This document shows, piece by piece, positions 50,001 to 62,990 of a stretch of DNA of 64,000 nucleotides. The notes beneath the pieces were generated by a model, which saw nothing but the letters and a program-made list of their open reading frames with translations, ran no database searches and was not told the origin of the DNA. Within the stretch, counting starts at the first letter, position 1. The number at the start of each line of letters is the position of its first letter. The position numbers and the translations under genes are program-made. Origin of the DNA: Romanomermis culicivorax (lineage: Eukaryota > Nematoda > Enoplea > Mermithida > Mermithidae); contig CAWUHX010000275.1 in the NCBI GenBank assembly GCA_963922205.1, positions 372,001-436,000 of the forward strand, given 5' to 3'.

Positions 50001-51640
50001 AATCCCCAAACTCAACCTTCCTCTGATCATCAAATAGCTCCTTACACTGCTAATAGGTACTCAAATCATTACAATCCAAACTTCGGCAACAATGTCCGCA
50101 TCACTCTAAATTGGCGAAATAACAGAGGCAGCTACATTAATAGAGGAAACTATTTATATCGTGGCAGTTGTGGTTCATATTTTAACACATATGCTAACTG
50201 CGATGCTGATGTTTGTAAAGTTGTCACTTCTGCTCCTCATTATGATTCTGCTTATTTTCCTATTCAGTATCATACTTGTCCCAATGGGACTGCTCCAGCA
50301 AACCCTTGGGCTAAGTTTTCTGCTAATAGTAGATGTCTTACTAAAACAACCTCTACTCCTCTTGCACTACCTGCTCCTCAATCTCAAACTCTGACTTCTA
50401 GTACTACTGAAACTACTCGACAATCTGAATCAGTTTCTCAACCACCTTCTGCAAATATGGTTCAAACTGATCCTAAGTCTGATAATTCTGCCAATTCTAC
50501 TTTGTTCTCTCCTGGTATTATTAGTTGGGATGCGGAAGACATGTCAAGGAATGATCCTTGGATCACATACCCAGCAATATGCCATATAGGTAACTGCACT
50601 CCTGTTTCTGATAATTATGTAGAAAACTATCTACATACTAATGCCTTCCTCATTCTTATCAAAATTAGATGCACAACTGCAAACGCTCTCATCAATACAG
50701 GTGCTCAGTATCGTCTGGTCTTGTTAGAAGAGCTTTTGAGAAGATAGATACCCCTCTACCTGTCTGTGCCCACATACATGTTGTAAATGGAGTAGTGGTG
50801 AAGACATATGGTCTGGTCCTATTTACCATGGAATCTGATTTCGGTCAACATCTTGTCAAATGTGTCATACTTGATGATGACACTGGCGACAGTGCATCAT
50901 TGGTACTCATTTTCTGGCTCATCCTGATGTCCAAGCCATTCTCAACTTTAAGCAAGGATACATTGAGATAGCCAATAAATGGCAACCTCTAACCGTAATT
51001 CCTAGACATCTGCCTAAGTCACCTGAAATAATTTCAACTCTTGCCAGTCTTGAAGGACCTTTGTTAGGAGAAATTCCGATTCACGCACAATCTTCAGACT
51101 ACCCATCATCTGAAAGTGATGAGCCAGTCCAAGAGATTGAAGCTGAATCCTCTGATCGACCTGTTCAAATTGACACTTCCACAGTTGTTGATACCAGCAA
51201 TCTAGTTGTCGCTGAACTTGCTGAACCTATCTTTATTGTCGTTGCTGCTACTGTTAAGATTCAACCTTATTCTCAACACTGGATTCATGGTCATGTTTTT
51301 CCACAAACAGACACATCCATATCTGATTTAATGGTTCAACCTGCACCTAACACTTCTAATGGCCAAGAATTTGCTGTAGAAACTTTCGTGATTAATATCT
51401 GTAATGGAACCTGTCCACTTCTGTTTGTCAATAATTCTGGTAACTGTCTTTAGCTTAGCGCTAACCTAGTAGTTGCTGTCATAAAGCACTCTCTGGAAAA
51501 GTCGCATATGGGCTCACAAGATACTCTTTCTCATGTTGCTGTAGCTGCATCAGAGCGTGATCCAGCCAATCATCAACCTGCTACATTAGATCATTCTTTA
51601 CCTAACACTTCTGATTCTCAAAAACTCCACTTAGCTCTTC
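50001..51640 (+). pseudogene. Gypsy-type aspartic protease region
   Basis: The active-site loop reads ALINTGAQ at about 50680-50703, where the family has DTGA; the catalytic Asp codon is Asn (AAT at 50694). Downstream, IIGTHFLAHPDVQAI replaces the expected GTDFL. A frame change at about 50745 and a stop at 51453 add further damage. The protease would have processed the Gag-Pol protein. Confidence 0.72.
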
Positions 51641-53320
51641 AAAAAAATGACTCAAAATACCTCTGTCTTGCCGACTCAGAAGGCTGAAGCTATTAAGATA
51701 CTCAAAAGGTATCCAGATGTTTTCAGCTTACCTGGTGATCCTCCTACCTTTACTCATGAGCTCAGGTTAGACATCAATACTGGCGATGCTCAACCCATCG
51801 CTAGACACTACTATCATGCTCTCATTGAACAACGTCATGTGGTTAGGTCTCACATTCAGGAAATGCTTAATAAAGACTTCATTGAGCCTTCATGGTCCCC
51901 TTGGGCTGCTCCTCTTTTTCTAGTGAAGAAGAAGGATGGTTCTTGGCACCCAGTGGTCAACTATTGAGGCATTAACGAAGTTACACCTAGTGATCGTTTT
52001 CTAATTCCTAGAATTGATGGTTACCTAGATGTAATGGGAAATGCAACATTTTTCACAACTTTGGATCTGAAAGGAGGCTACTGGCAAGCACATCTTGACT
52101 CTGAATCACGTGACAAAACTACTTTCATCTGCCAGGAAGAACTTTTTCCGTTCAAGGTTGTATCCTTTGGCTTGAAAAATGCTCCTGCAGAATTTCAACA
52201 TCTGATCGAAAGAATTCTTCATCCTTATATCTGAAAATTTGCCTAGTTTACATAGATGATATGATTGTTTTCTCGAAAACTTTTGAAGAGCATCTCAAAC
52301 ACACTCAGATGATCTTCAATGTGCTCAGAGATGCTAATCTCACTCTTAGACCTGATAAGTGTGAATTTCTACCTCCTAAGGTCAAATTTCTTGGTCGCCT
52401 TCTGAATTCTGACGGCATCTCCGCTGATCTCGATAAGGTAAAAGCTATTTGCCATTAACAATTTCTGAGTACCAAAAAGCAGATGCAAAGCTTTCTTGGC
52501 CTAGTACTATGGTTCAAGCACTTTATTCCTAAACTCCCTACCTTATCAGCACCACTCTATGAGCTGCTCCAAAAGACGCGACCTACACTGTTACTGATCT
52601 TTAAAGACAAGCATTTAATGGTATTAAAACTCTTCTCACATCTACTCCTTTGCTGTCTTAGCCTGTTTACGATGGTAAAGCTCAATTTATCATCCAAACA
52701 GACGCCAGTACTACAGCAGTAGGTGCAGTTTTGTATCAAGAATCCAGTGATGACAAGTGGATAATCACTTATAATAGCCGTGTCTCAACTGATGCTGAAA
52801 CTCACTATAACACTACTGAACATGAATGTCTTGCAATTGTTTACGGTTTTCGAAAGTACTGACATTATGTTTATAGACAATGTGTCATAGTGCGTACTCA
52901 CCATAAACCTTTACATTGGTTAAAATACGAAAAACATAGGAACACTAGATTGCAGCTCTTTGCAATTAGCTTGCAAGACTATGACTATAAAGTAGAGTAT
53001 GTCAAAGGAAAGAATAATGCCTGCACAGATTTTCTGTCTCAAAAAGATCTTTGCGAACCAGCTCCTATCCCTCTGACTGAAGAACTCGCTTCTGAAATCT
53101 TTAGATCTGAATTTTGCTCTTCTGAACAATCTCAAACTTCTTCTAAGGAAATCTGTTCGTCTTCCACAGCAACAGACACTGTTTTACCTACTGCCACTGA
53201 GTTAGATATTCCTATCATAGACGTAGTTACTCGCTCTATGGCTAAGACCCCTGACACTCCTGTATCCAATCCTCATGCTTTGTTAAAAGATGATTTCCAG
53301 TTATCAGCAGTAGAATGACC
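51641..53320 (+). pseudogene. Gypsy-type reverse transcriptase and RNase H
   Basis: RT blocks: [52 protein letters not shown], and the catalytic YIDDMIVFSK with both Asp intact. RNase H: QTDASTTAVGAVLYQ, TEHECLAIVYGFRKY and THHKPLHWL. In-frame stops at 51965, 52232, 52456 and 52860, plus frame changes near 52600-52720, inactivate it. Confidence 0.9.
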
Positions 53321-54611
53321 TTCTATTGCTTCACCAGCTGAAATCACTCGACTTCAAAATGAGGATCCTGTGTTAGTCAAAATTATCACTGCTCTTAACT
53401 CTGATAATCATTTTAACTCTCCTACCTGCTTTTTCATTGAAGATGGTATACTCTACCCACAGTCTAAGGCACCAAGACAACTGGTTGTTCCTACAGCACT
53501 TGTCCATACCCTTCTTCACCAATTCCATGGTGCAAAAATCATGAACCATCAAAGGCACAATCGTACTCTTGATGCCATAAAGCTTCACTTCTGGTGGCCC
53601 AGAATGAAGGATGCCATGAGAACTTGGATTAAAACTTGTAAAATCTGTCAGTTAACTACTGCTAAAGTGCCTACGCCTGGACCTCTGATTTCTATTGAGC
53701 CAACATATCCTTTTGAGATTGTCGCAACTGATATTGTTGATATCTCTCCTCTAGGTGATCACAGAACTTATGTCATTGTTTTCCAAGACTACTTCACTAA
53801 GTAGGTAAGCTCTCACCTGATCCCTGATCAGAAGGCCTTTACTATAGTTGAATGTTTTGTCAACAATGTCATTCTTCAACATGGCACTCCTCGATTTCTG
53901 CTCTCTGATCAAGGTAGCTGTTTCACTTCAAAACTCATGCAAGAGGTTTGTGAGCTACATAAGATTAGGAAAGTTCAAACTACTGCTTATCATCCTCAGT
54001 GCAACAGGGTGGTTCAGAGATTCAATCAAACGTTAATTCCTCAACTAAAATGGTATACCGTGTAAGACCCCAATCATTGGGAATGATACCTACCCTATGC
54101 AGTCTTGGCATATAACCCAACTCCTCACACTGCTACACACCATTCTCCATTCAAATTGTTGAGAGGTCACGAGCCTCGAATCAATTTTAATTACAAATGC
54201 GCCAAACGTCTGACCTTACCTTTAAATTATGATGCTTATCAGCACATTCTCACTCAATCTCATCTGAATCTGTATAAGAACCTTAGCAAAAATCTGGAAA
54301 AAGCTGCAACCACCAGTAAATCCTATTATGACAAGAAAGCCAAACATTGCGAGATCGCCACAAACGATCTCATGTTACTGGTTAACTCTAAGAAAGATAA
54401 TAAGATACAGCCCGATTACATTGGCCCATACATTGTTACCGATATCTCTACTCTTGAGCATAATGTCGTCATTATTAATGCATTAGATTCTCCTAGTAGA
54501 CCTCAAATTGTATCTATGTCTCACCTGAAAAATTATATTCCACTTTCTGCTAGGGAAATCTTTTTAGCTGAAGCTGGCGGTCCTCCTCAGCCATACACTC
54601 TGGCTAAATAA
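53321..54611 (+). pseudogene. Gypsy-type integrase with GPY/F-like end
   Basis: HHCC zinc region (HTLLHQFHGAKIMNHQRH ... CKICQ), core with VATDIVDISP and LLSDQGSCF. The third acidic residue is lost: [15 protein letters not shown] has Gln (CAG at 54015) where Glu is expected. Stops at 53802, about 54063 and 54085. The tail carries PDYIGPYIV and ends at TAA 54611. Confidence 0.88.
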
Positions 54612-55187
54612 TTAAGTTAACTTTGTCACATATCTGTATTTATTTCCTGTAATAATAACTAACCTTCACAAATTATTAAAAGTTCTAAAACTCATAATTT
54701 TTGAAACCTCACTTCTGCATTGTTGTGTATTTATTTATGTGTTCAGTCCCCTCAACAACCAAATTTTTTTCAGCTCGGACTACTTTCTCAAATTTAGTCT
54801 GAGTTTTCCAGGTCTGTTGTCCCTCTGTGTAAAAAATCTTACTTGAAATCTTGAGTTGTATATTATGCATGCTAAACATCATGTATATACATGCCCCTTC
54901 ACCTCTGCATTACTGGTGTAAACTCCTGCATCTACCCTATGGACATAGGTAGAGGGATTTACCCCTAGCTATAGGTTCTGATTAGCAAGTGGTTATTCAG
55001 CTCGGTTTCGATTGAAACTGACGCTCAAATCTCTGAGAGCAGACCTTAGATGACCTTCAGGATTGCAATTCTTGCATGATGCTTGTTTCTGTTGCAACTG
55101 CTTTATTTTGGTTTCTTTCTTTAGCTTAGAAATTTTTATTTCAAATTTCATCCCTTTATTTCACATCAAAAATATTGAGTTAGTCTC

Positions 55188-55341
55188 ATGGTGCAACTCG
55201 CCATTTCCATAACCACAGGGCCATGGCCCTTAGTTTGTCAGCTGCTGCCAATTTTCAGCAGCGGCATCAATGCCCAGGAGCAGTATGCTGCTTGGGCCAA
55301 TAAGTCCAGACCTCAAAATGCTGTTTCATTTTTTCCAGACG
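55188..55341 (+). CDS. Gypsy third ORF, predicted first exon
   Basis: ATG at 55188 encodes MVQLAISITTGPWPLVCQLL and AAWANKSRPQNAVSFFPD, ending at a strong donor G|gtaagt. An acceptor gcttaag at 55444 restores the frame as PKDSQWSVSADLSNPYA. An alternative ATG at about 55222 in another frame is less coding-like. Confidence 0.4.
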
Positions 55342-55444
55342 GTAAGTTGCATGCATTTTTATAACCTTTTATGTGCATGCTCTTTTCTTTTCTCGGTCTT
55401 TCTGGTTTGAGTTTCCCATTGTGCTTGTTTTCTGACTGCTTAAG

Positions 55445-58400
55445 TGCCAAAAGACTCGCAGTGGTCAGTTTCTGCCGATCTGAGTAATCCTTATGCTTTG
55501 GCCTAGCTCGTGCACATTCTGATGCTGAGGCTGGAGACAGCTTCTGAAGTTAACCTCAAGTTAACTTTGGTTGTGAAGGTCATGCTCCAGTCCATAATCC
55601 AGAGAAGCCATCCGCCTAAAATCAAAATTCATTTTCAAATATTCAAATTTTCCAGAAAATCAAATCTTTTCAAACTTCTCAATTCCAAAATTAAGACTTT
55701 TCAAATCTTTCACATCAAAACACAACTGATTTTCCAAAACTCAAAACATTCTCAGCACCATATTTTCAAAACAATTTTATTTCCAAGTTTCCAAATTTTA
55801 TTTCCTTATTTTCTATCATTTTTAGTCAAAAAACTATATTTTCTAACCTCCACGTCTGCTTAAGTATTTTATCCAAGTATCTGCTCTCAGTCACCTTCTC
55901 TTTAGAAATATGTTTTTAGAGTTCAATGTCGAGTGGCTCCACTTTTTTTGTGCCGGGGATCAGTAATTCCCAAAATTTTGGGGAGAGGGGTCTCTGAAGG
56001 GAAAAAAATTCGATTTTTTCATGAAAAAAGTCTGAAAAACAGTTCAAAAAATAGTAATTTTTGTCTAAAAATGATAAAAAATGTATTAATGGTGTGAAGC
56101 GCCGAGAAATTTGATGTTTTTGACCATTTTTTGTTCAAAAATGGACATTTTTCATGAAAAAATTGACATTTTTTCAACCAGCAGTATGGGGGTCCCTAGG
56201 GCTACCCTATGGCTAGCCATAGGATTGGAAAATCCTGTGGGGTGGTCGCCTAATGGGGGGGTTCCTATAGCACTTCCCCCCCCCCCATTACATGTATGCC
56301 CCATGTATTACGCCACACCATCTGAATACAAACTGTCCAGCAATAAGCTAATATATGGGGGTTTAGATGCCTCGTATCTAATTCTGATGTATCTTGCCTT
56401 AGGTCACTATAGTTTCTTAGATGAAATCTTCTGCGCCCCCCAAATCTTTCCTCACAACACATTTGACCCTCCCATTATTGAGGTTTGACCCTCCCATTAT
56501 CGGGTTCTTATTTGTCATGGGTTAGATAAGGACTCTCCATTACCTACTGGACTCGACATCCTCTATAACCCCACACTGTTGAAGGAGTTCCTAACCGCAG
56601 TGATGCGGGACAAGGTACTGTTGGTTCTCGACTATCTCTTCACAGAAGCTACTCAGCCCACTCATGGTCAGCCAATGTGTCCTGCAACCCTGACTGATGG
56701 TGTGGCACCTTTAGAAACTCTGCAACATTCTACTTTTCCACCTTCTCTGATTAAACTATCAAGCAATCAGCGCAGGAATCTTCGCATTGCTCAAGCCAGT
56801 GACCGTCAATCATTGCTAGAGTACCCTGCAATTCTTGATGATGCTCTGGACCTCCAAATGTCCGTAGCCACTGCTATGCGATTGGGAACCGCTCCTGACT
56901 TGCACTATGCTTTGGGTGCACCTATGTCCATTCATTATCTTTGACAGGTCTTCCACAGCCTCATTGATAATTCTATTTCCACATCTCATCCATTTCCTTG
57001 TGAAGCTGACCCCTTCAAAGACCACATGGCAGCGGATCAGCCAAAGCAGGGCAATGAGTAGGCAAATGGTTATCAATATCCTTCTCATTCGTATCTTCAC
57101 TATCTGACACCTCAAAACGTCCATGCTGTGAATCTTTTAACTGATAGCCTTCTATTACCATCTCTGTTGACTTCTTGATGTTCTCTTGAGGAATATGAAG
57201 ATGTTGAAAAGACTATTTGTAATGCCATCAGTATCATAGATGACAAACTTAGGAAATTTTTCATGCTCCAATGTTGGTTGGACATGAATGGGGACCCTAA
57301 GGAGATTCTTACTCGCTATAAGAAAACTTTGCCACCCATTGAACCTAAATTCGGGCACAAATCTATCACCCACATCACAAATTGTTTCACCCTATGACCT
57401 GTTCTAGTATCCTCAACTAGAATGGCGATGGACAAATCAAATCTGCTACACCAAGACTCTTGGTACAATAGTAATCCTTATTACTACTTTTCCTGGTTGT
57501 CAAAACATGTACGTCTCTTACTGATTTACCAAGTTTTGACGCCACCGTAACCTATTCTTAATATCAATCTCTATAAATCTCCCACTGCTGAAGATACTCA
57601 ATTTTCCACACAAACCAAGTCTGATGTCGAGGCTATACTTGCATCAGAGGTGTTCACAGTTGCTGTTATCACATCTGATACTGATGTTCAATCTCAGGCA
57701 CTCACTGTGACAGTCGATAGTGCATTTCTATTGACCTAGAATTGTTTTACATAGTCGCTAATATTATGAAACCCAATAAGTTAGATCCTTCTTCTACTCT
57801 CGGTAAATCACCCTCCCGATTAGAGCTTAACTGCTTACCGGACTGTGATTTCCGATTTCTGTATGGGTCAATTTTTGGACCTTTACCTACTGCTCCTGCC
57901 CTAACCTCAGGTCAGCCAGCAATGGTTCCAAAAACAGTAGCCCTACAACCATCTGTTTCTGTTTCACCTCCACCTCAGAGCGCCATGCCACAATCTCAAG
58001 TTGTTGCACAGCATCAACCACCCATTTCTGCAGGTAAGTCAGCTCCACTTGTAAAATCTAAACAATCTTTTCATATCCCAAAGGTCGCTGCAGCCACAGT
58101 AGTTGCAGAGCCTTCTCTTTCCACTCCTGCTACTCCGATCTCTGGTCCTACGCTCACACCTGAAGATCTAGGTGAAGCTTTAGCTCAGATCCAAGCAGGA
58201 ACAAAGGTTGTCAATGACTTCCACATTCTTGACATTTCTGGTAAACCTGGAATGGGTGTTCTTCACTACCTCCGTTCTCAACTAAAGAAATGAAAAATTG
58301 ATCCGCAGGACAAATCTGGTAAATCTCATAAACCTACCGTGAAGTCTTCTCTGGCTGCTCAAAAACGCGCAGAGGTTTTGAAGACCAAACTGGAATCTAA

Positions 58401-59658
58401 AAAACCGTCCACTTCTGCTCAGCAGTATGAGCCTCACAGATCTCGTGTCATGCCTTAGTGTTTTTCACAACCTCAGGCCTCTGCAAAACCTGTAACTAAG
58501 TCGCACCCTAGGAAACAATCTGTTTCTAAGGTTTGTATAGAAAACCTTCCATGTCTGTTTTCAACCTCTTTTCCACCTGGTTTTGGTGCACCACAACATA
58601 GCCCCCCCCCACCTGCTGTTGCACCCATCTACCAGCCTTACGCTCAATGACAGTACCAACCAGCTGTTGTTCCTCAGTATGAGTACCCTGCTCAACTTCC
58701 ACCTCCTCCACCAGCTTATGCCATACCACAGCCAAATGTTGGGTATCAGGCACCAGGGGCTGGGTATCCTGTTCCTTTTCAACAACCTGTGGATCAGTTT
58801 CAGCAACAGCACCAGCTAATCGCTGCTGCTGGGGCTCAACCTCCTCCACCTCCACCATCTGTTCAGCAAGCTCCAGTAGCAACCTCGTCTACCACAATGA
58901 GTGCAACTACTCAGCTACCCTCCTCTAGCATAATGCCAACTACTGGGACTATGTCCAGTTCTGTACCATCCACGTCTGCTTCTACGCCACAACCTGCCAC
59001 CTCATCGGCTCAACCAGCAGATCAGCTTGAAACTCACTTCAAGCCTAGAATGCTGGCAGAGCCCGAGATCATTTCTGTCTTTTGTCGCCTTAATATCCAG
59101 CTGCCGTCCGGTGCTGCCCAAAAGGCAACCGAGGTAGTCAGGTGTCTTTACCAATTATATAGAGACACCTATAAGATCACCATCACTAAGGCAACTGAGC
59201 ACACCATTCCGGACACCCTATTGCAGACCATTCTTGACTGGATGCTGCCTTGGGCTACCAGGTATGGTGTGGCCACTAGTCTTCAAATAGCTGAGCTCAC
59301 CCTCTTCCTGCATGAATGTCGTTCATTGACACATTCGTGGCACTACTCCAATGCCTATACATCATCTGTTGACATGATAGAATCGATTCTCCAAAAACCA
59401 CAAGAGGTCGGCGTCCATGATGCTGCACAGCTATGAAAATTGGCCGCAGTCCGCACCAATGCTCATGCTGAATGTCAGGTAGATTGTCGCATTCTAGGTC
59501 AATTTTATGTACCTCCAATTTCTGACTTACCTCCTATGCCACTACCTCGCAATACTGTACCCTCTGACATTCCTCAAGTAGTACCTGGTGCTAATATCTT
59601 ACCTGATGCTAGGCCACATTCTTCTCAATCGTCACATCAACATGCTGGTGATAAGTAG
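55445..59658 (+). pseudogene. Gypsy third ORF (env position), unknown protein
   Basis: The region reads as one long decayed ORF after pol. Blocks: LLKEFLTAVMRDKVLLVLDY (about 56575); a Pro/Gln-rich middle with KIDPQDKSGKSHKPTVKSSL and [15 protein letters not shown] (58290-58860); and a conserved-looking C-terminal domain, FKPRMLAEPEIISVFCRLNI to WMLPWATRYGVATSLQIAEL and QVDCRILGQFYVPPI (59040-59530). From 57742 to 59658 a single frame holds with stops at 58291, 58456, 58648 and 59434. A MITE at 55955-56298 interrupts it. No signal peptide or membrane helix is evident, so it does not look like an envelope protein. Confidence 0.6.
55955..56298 (+). mobile_element. hAT-type MITE, CATACATG family copy
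   Basis: Matches the reverse complement of 17775-18213 over most of its length (GGGGATCAGTAATTCCCAA to CATTACATGTATG). The left terminal bases are missing. It is inserted in the third ORF of the Gypsy element. Confidence 0.8.
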
Positions 59659-60030
59659 TCTATTGCAACTACTGATATTTTTAGTTCTTCTGCGTTAGTT
59701 TTGTTTGTTTTCTTTACTTTCTCTGCTCAAAAAATTTAATCTCAGTGTTTTTGTTTTCACTTTCATTTTCAGAGCTTTTGTACAGTTTTGGACCAATCCT
59801 GTGAAATTTTTCTTTTGTGGGCATTTTTATTTGTGATGACCAAATTCACACAACCGGTTTGCGGTTGCCGTGTCTCACCTAGTTAAGTAAATCTCTTAAG
59901 CTCCCTTTCTCGCCAGTTTGGACTTTGTTATGTCTTGCCCTCATTCTTTCACAAATGAGGTTCAGAAATTCTCCCACTACAACGACTCCACCGTGCCTTG
60001 TAGTCTTGATCGCTTAAGGCGATCTGCTGC

Positions 60031-60043
60031 AAGGGGGGAGGGG
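60031..60043 (+). promoter_or_regulatory. Polypurine tract of the Gypsy element
   Basis: AAGGGGGGAGGGG directly precedes the TGTTGTAG start of the 3' LTR, the expected primer site for plus-strand DNA synthesis. Confidence 0.88.
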
Positions 60044-60240
60044 TGTTGTAGTGACATTTCCAGTCTCCTACAACTGTTTTAATGTCACTTTACAACTACT
60101 TGATCTTTACAACCAAAGATGAACATGTCTCAAGCATATCATCTTTATTCAAACCGGGGACACAATTACTGTAGTCGTTGCGCCGGAATTTTGGTCAGTG
60201 ATGATTAATTATCGTTTTGTATTTTTTATGTCTGGCGTTT
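60044..60240 (+). mobile_element. 3' LTR of the Gypsy element (start)
   Basis: TGTTGTAGTGACATTTCC opens about 195 bp of similarity (roughly 75-80 percent by eye) to 38769-38965. Similarity fades near 60240, so the right part is lost or diverged. 60241-60735 shows nothing else recognisable. Confidence 0.78.
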
Positions 60241-60734
60241 CTCTCTGCCACTAAAAAATTTTCATCAAGAATTTGTCAGCGTTTGGGTAACTGCACAGCT
60301 CTGAAGGCATACTAATGGAAATCACTCATAAGTCACTGTATTTTCCAGGTGACCCTTGTCCACCCCTTGTGATTTTATTTATTACTTTTACTATAGAATT
60401 ATCAAATAACTAACAGGCCATAGTTTGATGTACTAATTGCTTCACAAACGAACATTTTACACTCCGCAAGCAAGTTTAAACTGTCGAAAATGAGAAGCAA
60501 AAAAAAGAAAAATCCTGTTTGACGGCACTCTCGAGCACCCTCACCTATGATTCCGTGGAATTGTCTGTTTAATCTTTATTTCATACATTCCTGCAGTAGC
60601 TGTGAAAGTAACATTATTATCAACGCACACCGTTATAGGAGCTGTGAAGATTTGCACACACGGCACTGTCATTCGAATCTGTTCTGAATTTGGATATAAG
60701 CACAACCAATAAAGCTCTGGGAGTGGGTGTTCCC

Positions 60735-62245
60735 GTGCGAGCGATTCCCAAGTGAGCGATTCCCATGTGGGCGACTCCCAATTGAGCAAATTCCCAACTG
60801 AGTGAATTTCCAAGTGAACGTTTCCCAATTGAGCGAATTCCCAAGTGAGCAAATTCCCAATTGAGCGATTTTCATGTGAGCGATTCCCAATTGAGCAAAT
60901 TTCCAAGTGAGCGAATTCCCAAGTGAGCGAATTCCCAGGTGAGCGAATTCCGAAGTGAGCAATTCCCATGTGAGCGATTCCCAAGTGAGCGATATTCCGA
61001 TGTGAGCGATTCTCAATTGAACGAATTCCCAAGTGAGCGAATTACCAATTGAGCGATTCTCATGTGAGTGATTCCCAATTAAGCGAATTCCAAAGTGAGC
61101 GAATTCCCAATTGGGTGATTCCAAACGAGCGATCGAGAATGTTGTAACTTTTTCTTCATATTTTCCTTTACCTTATATGTTTCTGTGTATGTATTTTTTT
61201 CTTTCTTTTTTTGTGTGTATTGTTAATGATATGTATGCTTTTACGTTTTCATCTTTTGTCTCTGCTTTCTTTTATTTTCGTTTTTCTTTTGATCTACTTT
61301 TTTTTGCTCATGAAACAACAAATAAGCACAGTCTCCCGTATAGTTCTTATACAATTTGACACGCTCTGTTTTCTACATAATTTTATCGTTTGTGAATTTT
61401 CTTCATTATTTTTCAACTTAGTTCTTTGCTTTCAATCTCACCTGATTTTTTCTTTTTCGTTCTTTATTCACATTTTTTCCTTCTTTCTTGCTGTTTTCTC
61501 TATGTTGCTTTTTCTTTCTTGTCACTGTCTTCATGTTTTCATTTTTTTAGTGTTTTCCGCCTATTTTCGCTTATTCTTAATGTCTCCACTTTTGTTGACG
61601 TTTCCTTTCTCTTGATGTTTTGTTTGTTTCAGCATTCTTTTGTTTATGTTTTTCATGAAGATTTTCACACTTACAATGATGGAAGACTCAAGCATGTCGA
61701 ACTGTGCTAGAATTATACAGGAGACTACGGTTATTTAAAATGTCAACTTGTAATGTGTTGTTTCATGAGCAGAAAAGGGAAAAGTAGATGACAAGAAAAA
61801 CGAAAAGGAAGGAAAGCAGAGACAAAAGATGAAAACGTTAAAACATACATAAACGAAAACACTAACAATACACCCAAAAAAACGAAAGAAAAAAGAAATA
61901 TATACAAAGAAAAATGTTAGGTAAAGAAGGAAAATATGAAGCAACGGTTATTAAATTCTCGATCACTCGTTTCGAAAATTGCTCAATTGGGAATTCGATC
62001 ACTTAGGAATTCACTCAATTGGGAATCGCTCAAATGGGAATTCGCTCACTTGGAAATTCGCTCAATTGGGAATCGCTCATATAGTAATCACTCAATTGGG
62101 AATTCGCTCACTTGGGAATCGCTTACCATAGGAATCCCTCAATTGGGAATTCGCTAACTTGAGAATTCACTCACTTGGAATTCGCTCACTTGGGAATCGC
62201 TCACTTGGGAATCGCTCACTTGGTAATCGCTCACTTGGGAATCTT
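60735..62245. mobile_element. Large inverted-repeat element with minisatellite arms
   Basis: Left arm 60735-61130 holds about 25 units of 15-16 bp (GCGATTCCCAAGTGA / GCGAATTCCCAATTGA). Right arm 61956-62243 holds the reverse-complement units (TCACTTGGGAATCGC). Inside, 61131-61330 is the near-exact reverse complement of 61735-61955, including TGCTCATGAAACAACA and CATCTTTTGTCTCTGC. A T-rich spacer of about 400 bp remains. No transposase. The ORFs across the arms are repeat artefacts. Confidence 0.9.
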
Positions 62246-62291
62246 TTGAGACACTATGTTACACAGCTATTGTAAATAGATCAATGAAATT

Positions 62292-62480
62292 TTACCAGTT
62301 ATTCGACTCATATCTTCTCTTTGTATTCGTCTAATCTAAACGCTTTCTATCCGTCCGGCGTATCGTTGATGGCATATTTAGTGGGATTAATCAACATTTT
62401 TGTACCAACTTTCAGAATGCATAGACCGCAACAGCTCCCAAAACGGTGCACAAATCTGATCGAAATTTTAAAACAATAAT
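62292..62480 (+). other. Weak exon-like open stretch
   Basis: An open frame of about 63 codons includes YPSGVSLMAYLVGLINIFVP, one hydrophobic helix, then RPQQLPKRCTNLIEILKQ and a stop. No clear splice acceptor and no family match. Confidence 0.2.
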
Positions 62481-62990
62481 ATGTTGAACATTAGTGGCCA
62501 CAGAAATCAAGAAACACGGCATCCTATTGTAAGGCGCCCAACTAAGGCTCCAAATGACTTTTTCAATTTATTTTGGTTTTCGTTTTGACACTTTAAAATA
62601 GCATAAAAGGTGTGAAGTTAGAGATTAGAATTTTTTTTCATACCCGCATAGAGTATAGTCTTCTGCACCTAATGAAACTTTGGCTTCAGAGTCACGTATT
62701 TTTTGAGCTGTGATATTTCGAAACACGTGTACAGACCGAAAAATGCCAAAAAAATGTAGAAATTCCAAACTTTGGAGGACTGTAGCTACGCGAATTTTGA
62801 TTTTTATACGGGATGAATGCTGTCACGATACTCATTATGTGGAACTACTTATTGTCTTATTTTCGGATATTATTAATTTCAAACGTATCATAGGTCAATA
62901 GAACAGAAAGTTGAATCTTTCAGAAATTGTGCCTTAAGTCGTCGACGGACGAGAAAGTTTTTCTCTTTGATTAGAGTTATGAGTTATAAG

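Noticed and set aside
51965-52862. A variant genetic code reading TGA as Trp
   Set aside because: Some stops in pol fit Trp, but TAA and TAG also occur and frameshifts are present, while the TMC gene uses TGA only as its stop. Decay explains this better.
55445-59658. Calling the third Gypsy ORF an envelope gene
   Set aside because: No signal peptide, furin-like site or membrane anchor is visible, and the middle is Pro/Gln-rich. Position alone is not enough.
60541-61124. Overlapping repeat proteins of 163 and 151 residues
   Set aside because: Several frames are open at once because the tandem unit lacks stops; this is a minisatellite, not a gene.
60735-62245. CRISPR-like array
   Set aside because: Units are contiguous and variable, without unique spacers, and the context is an animal genome.
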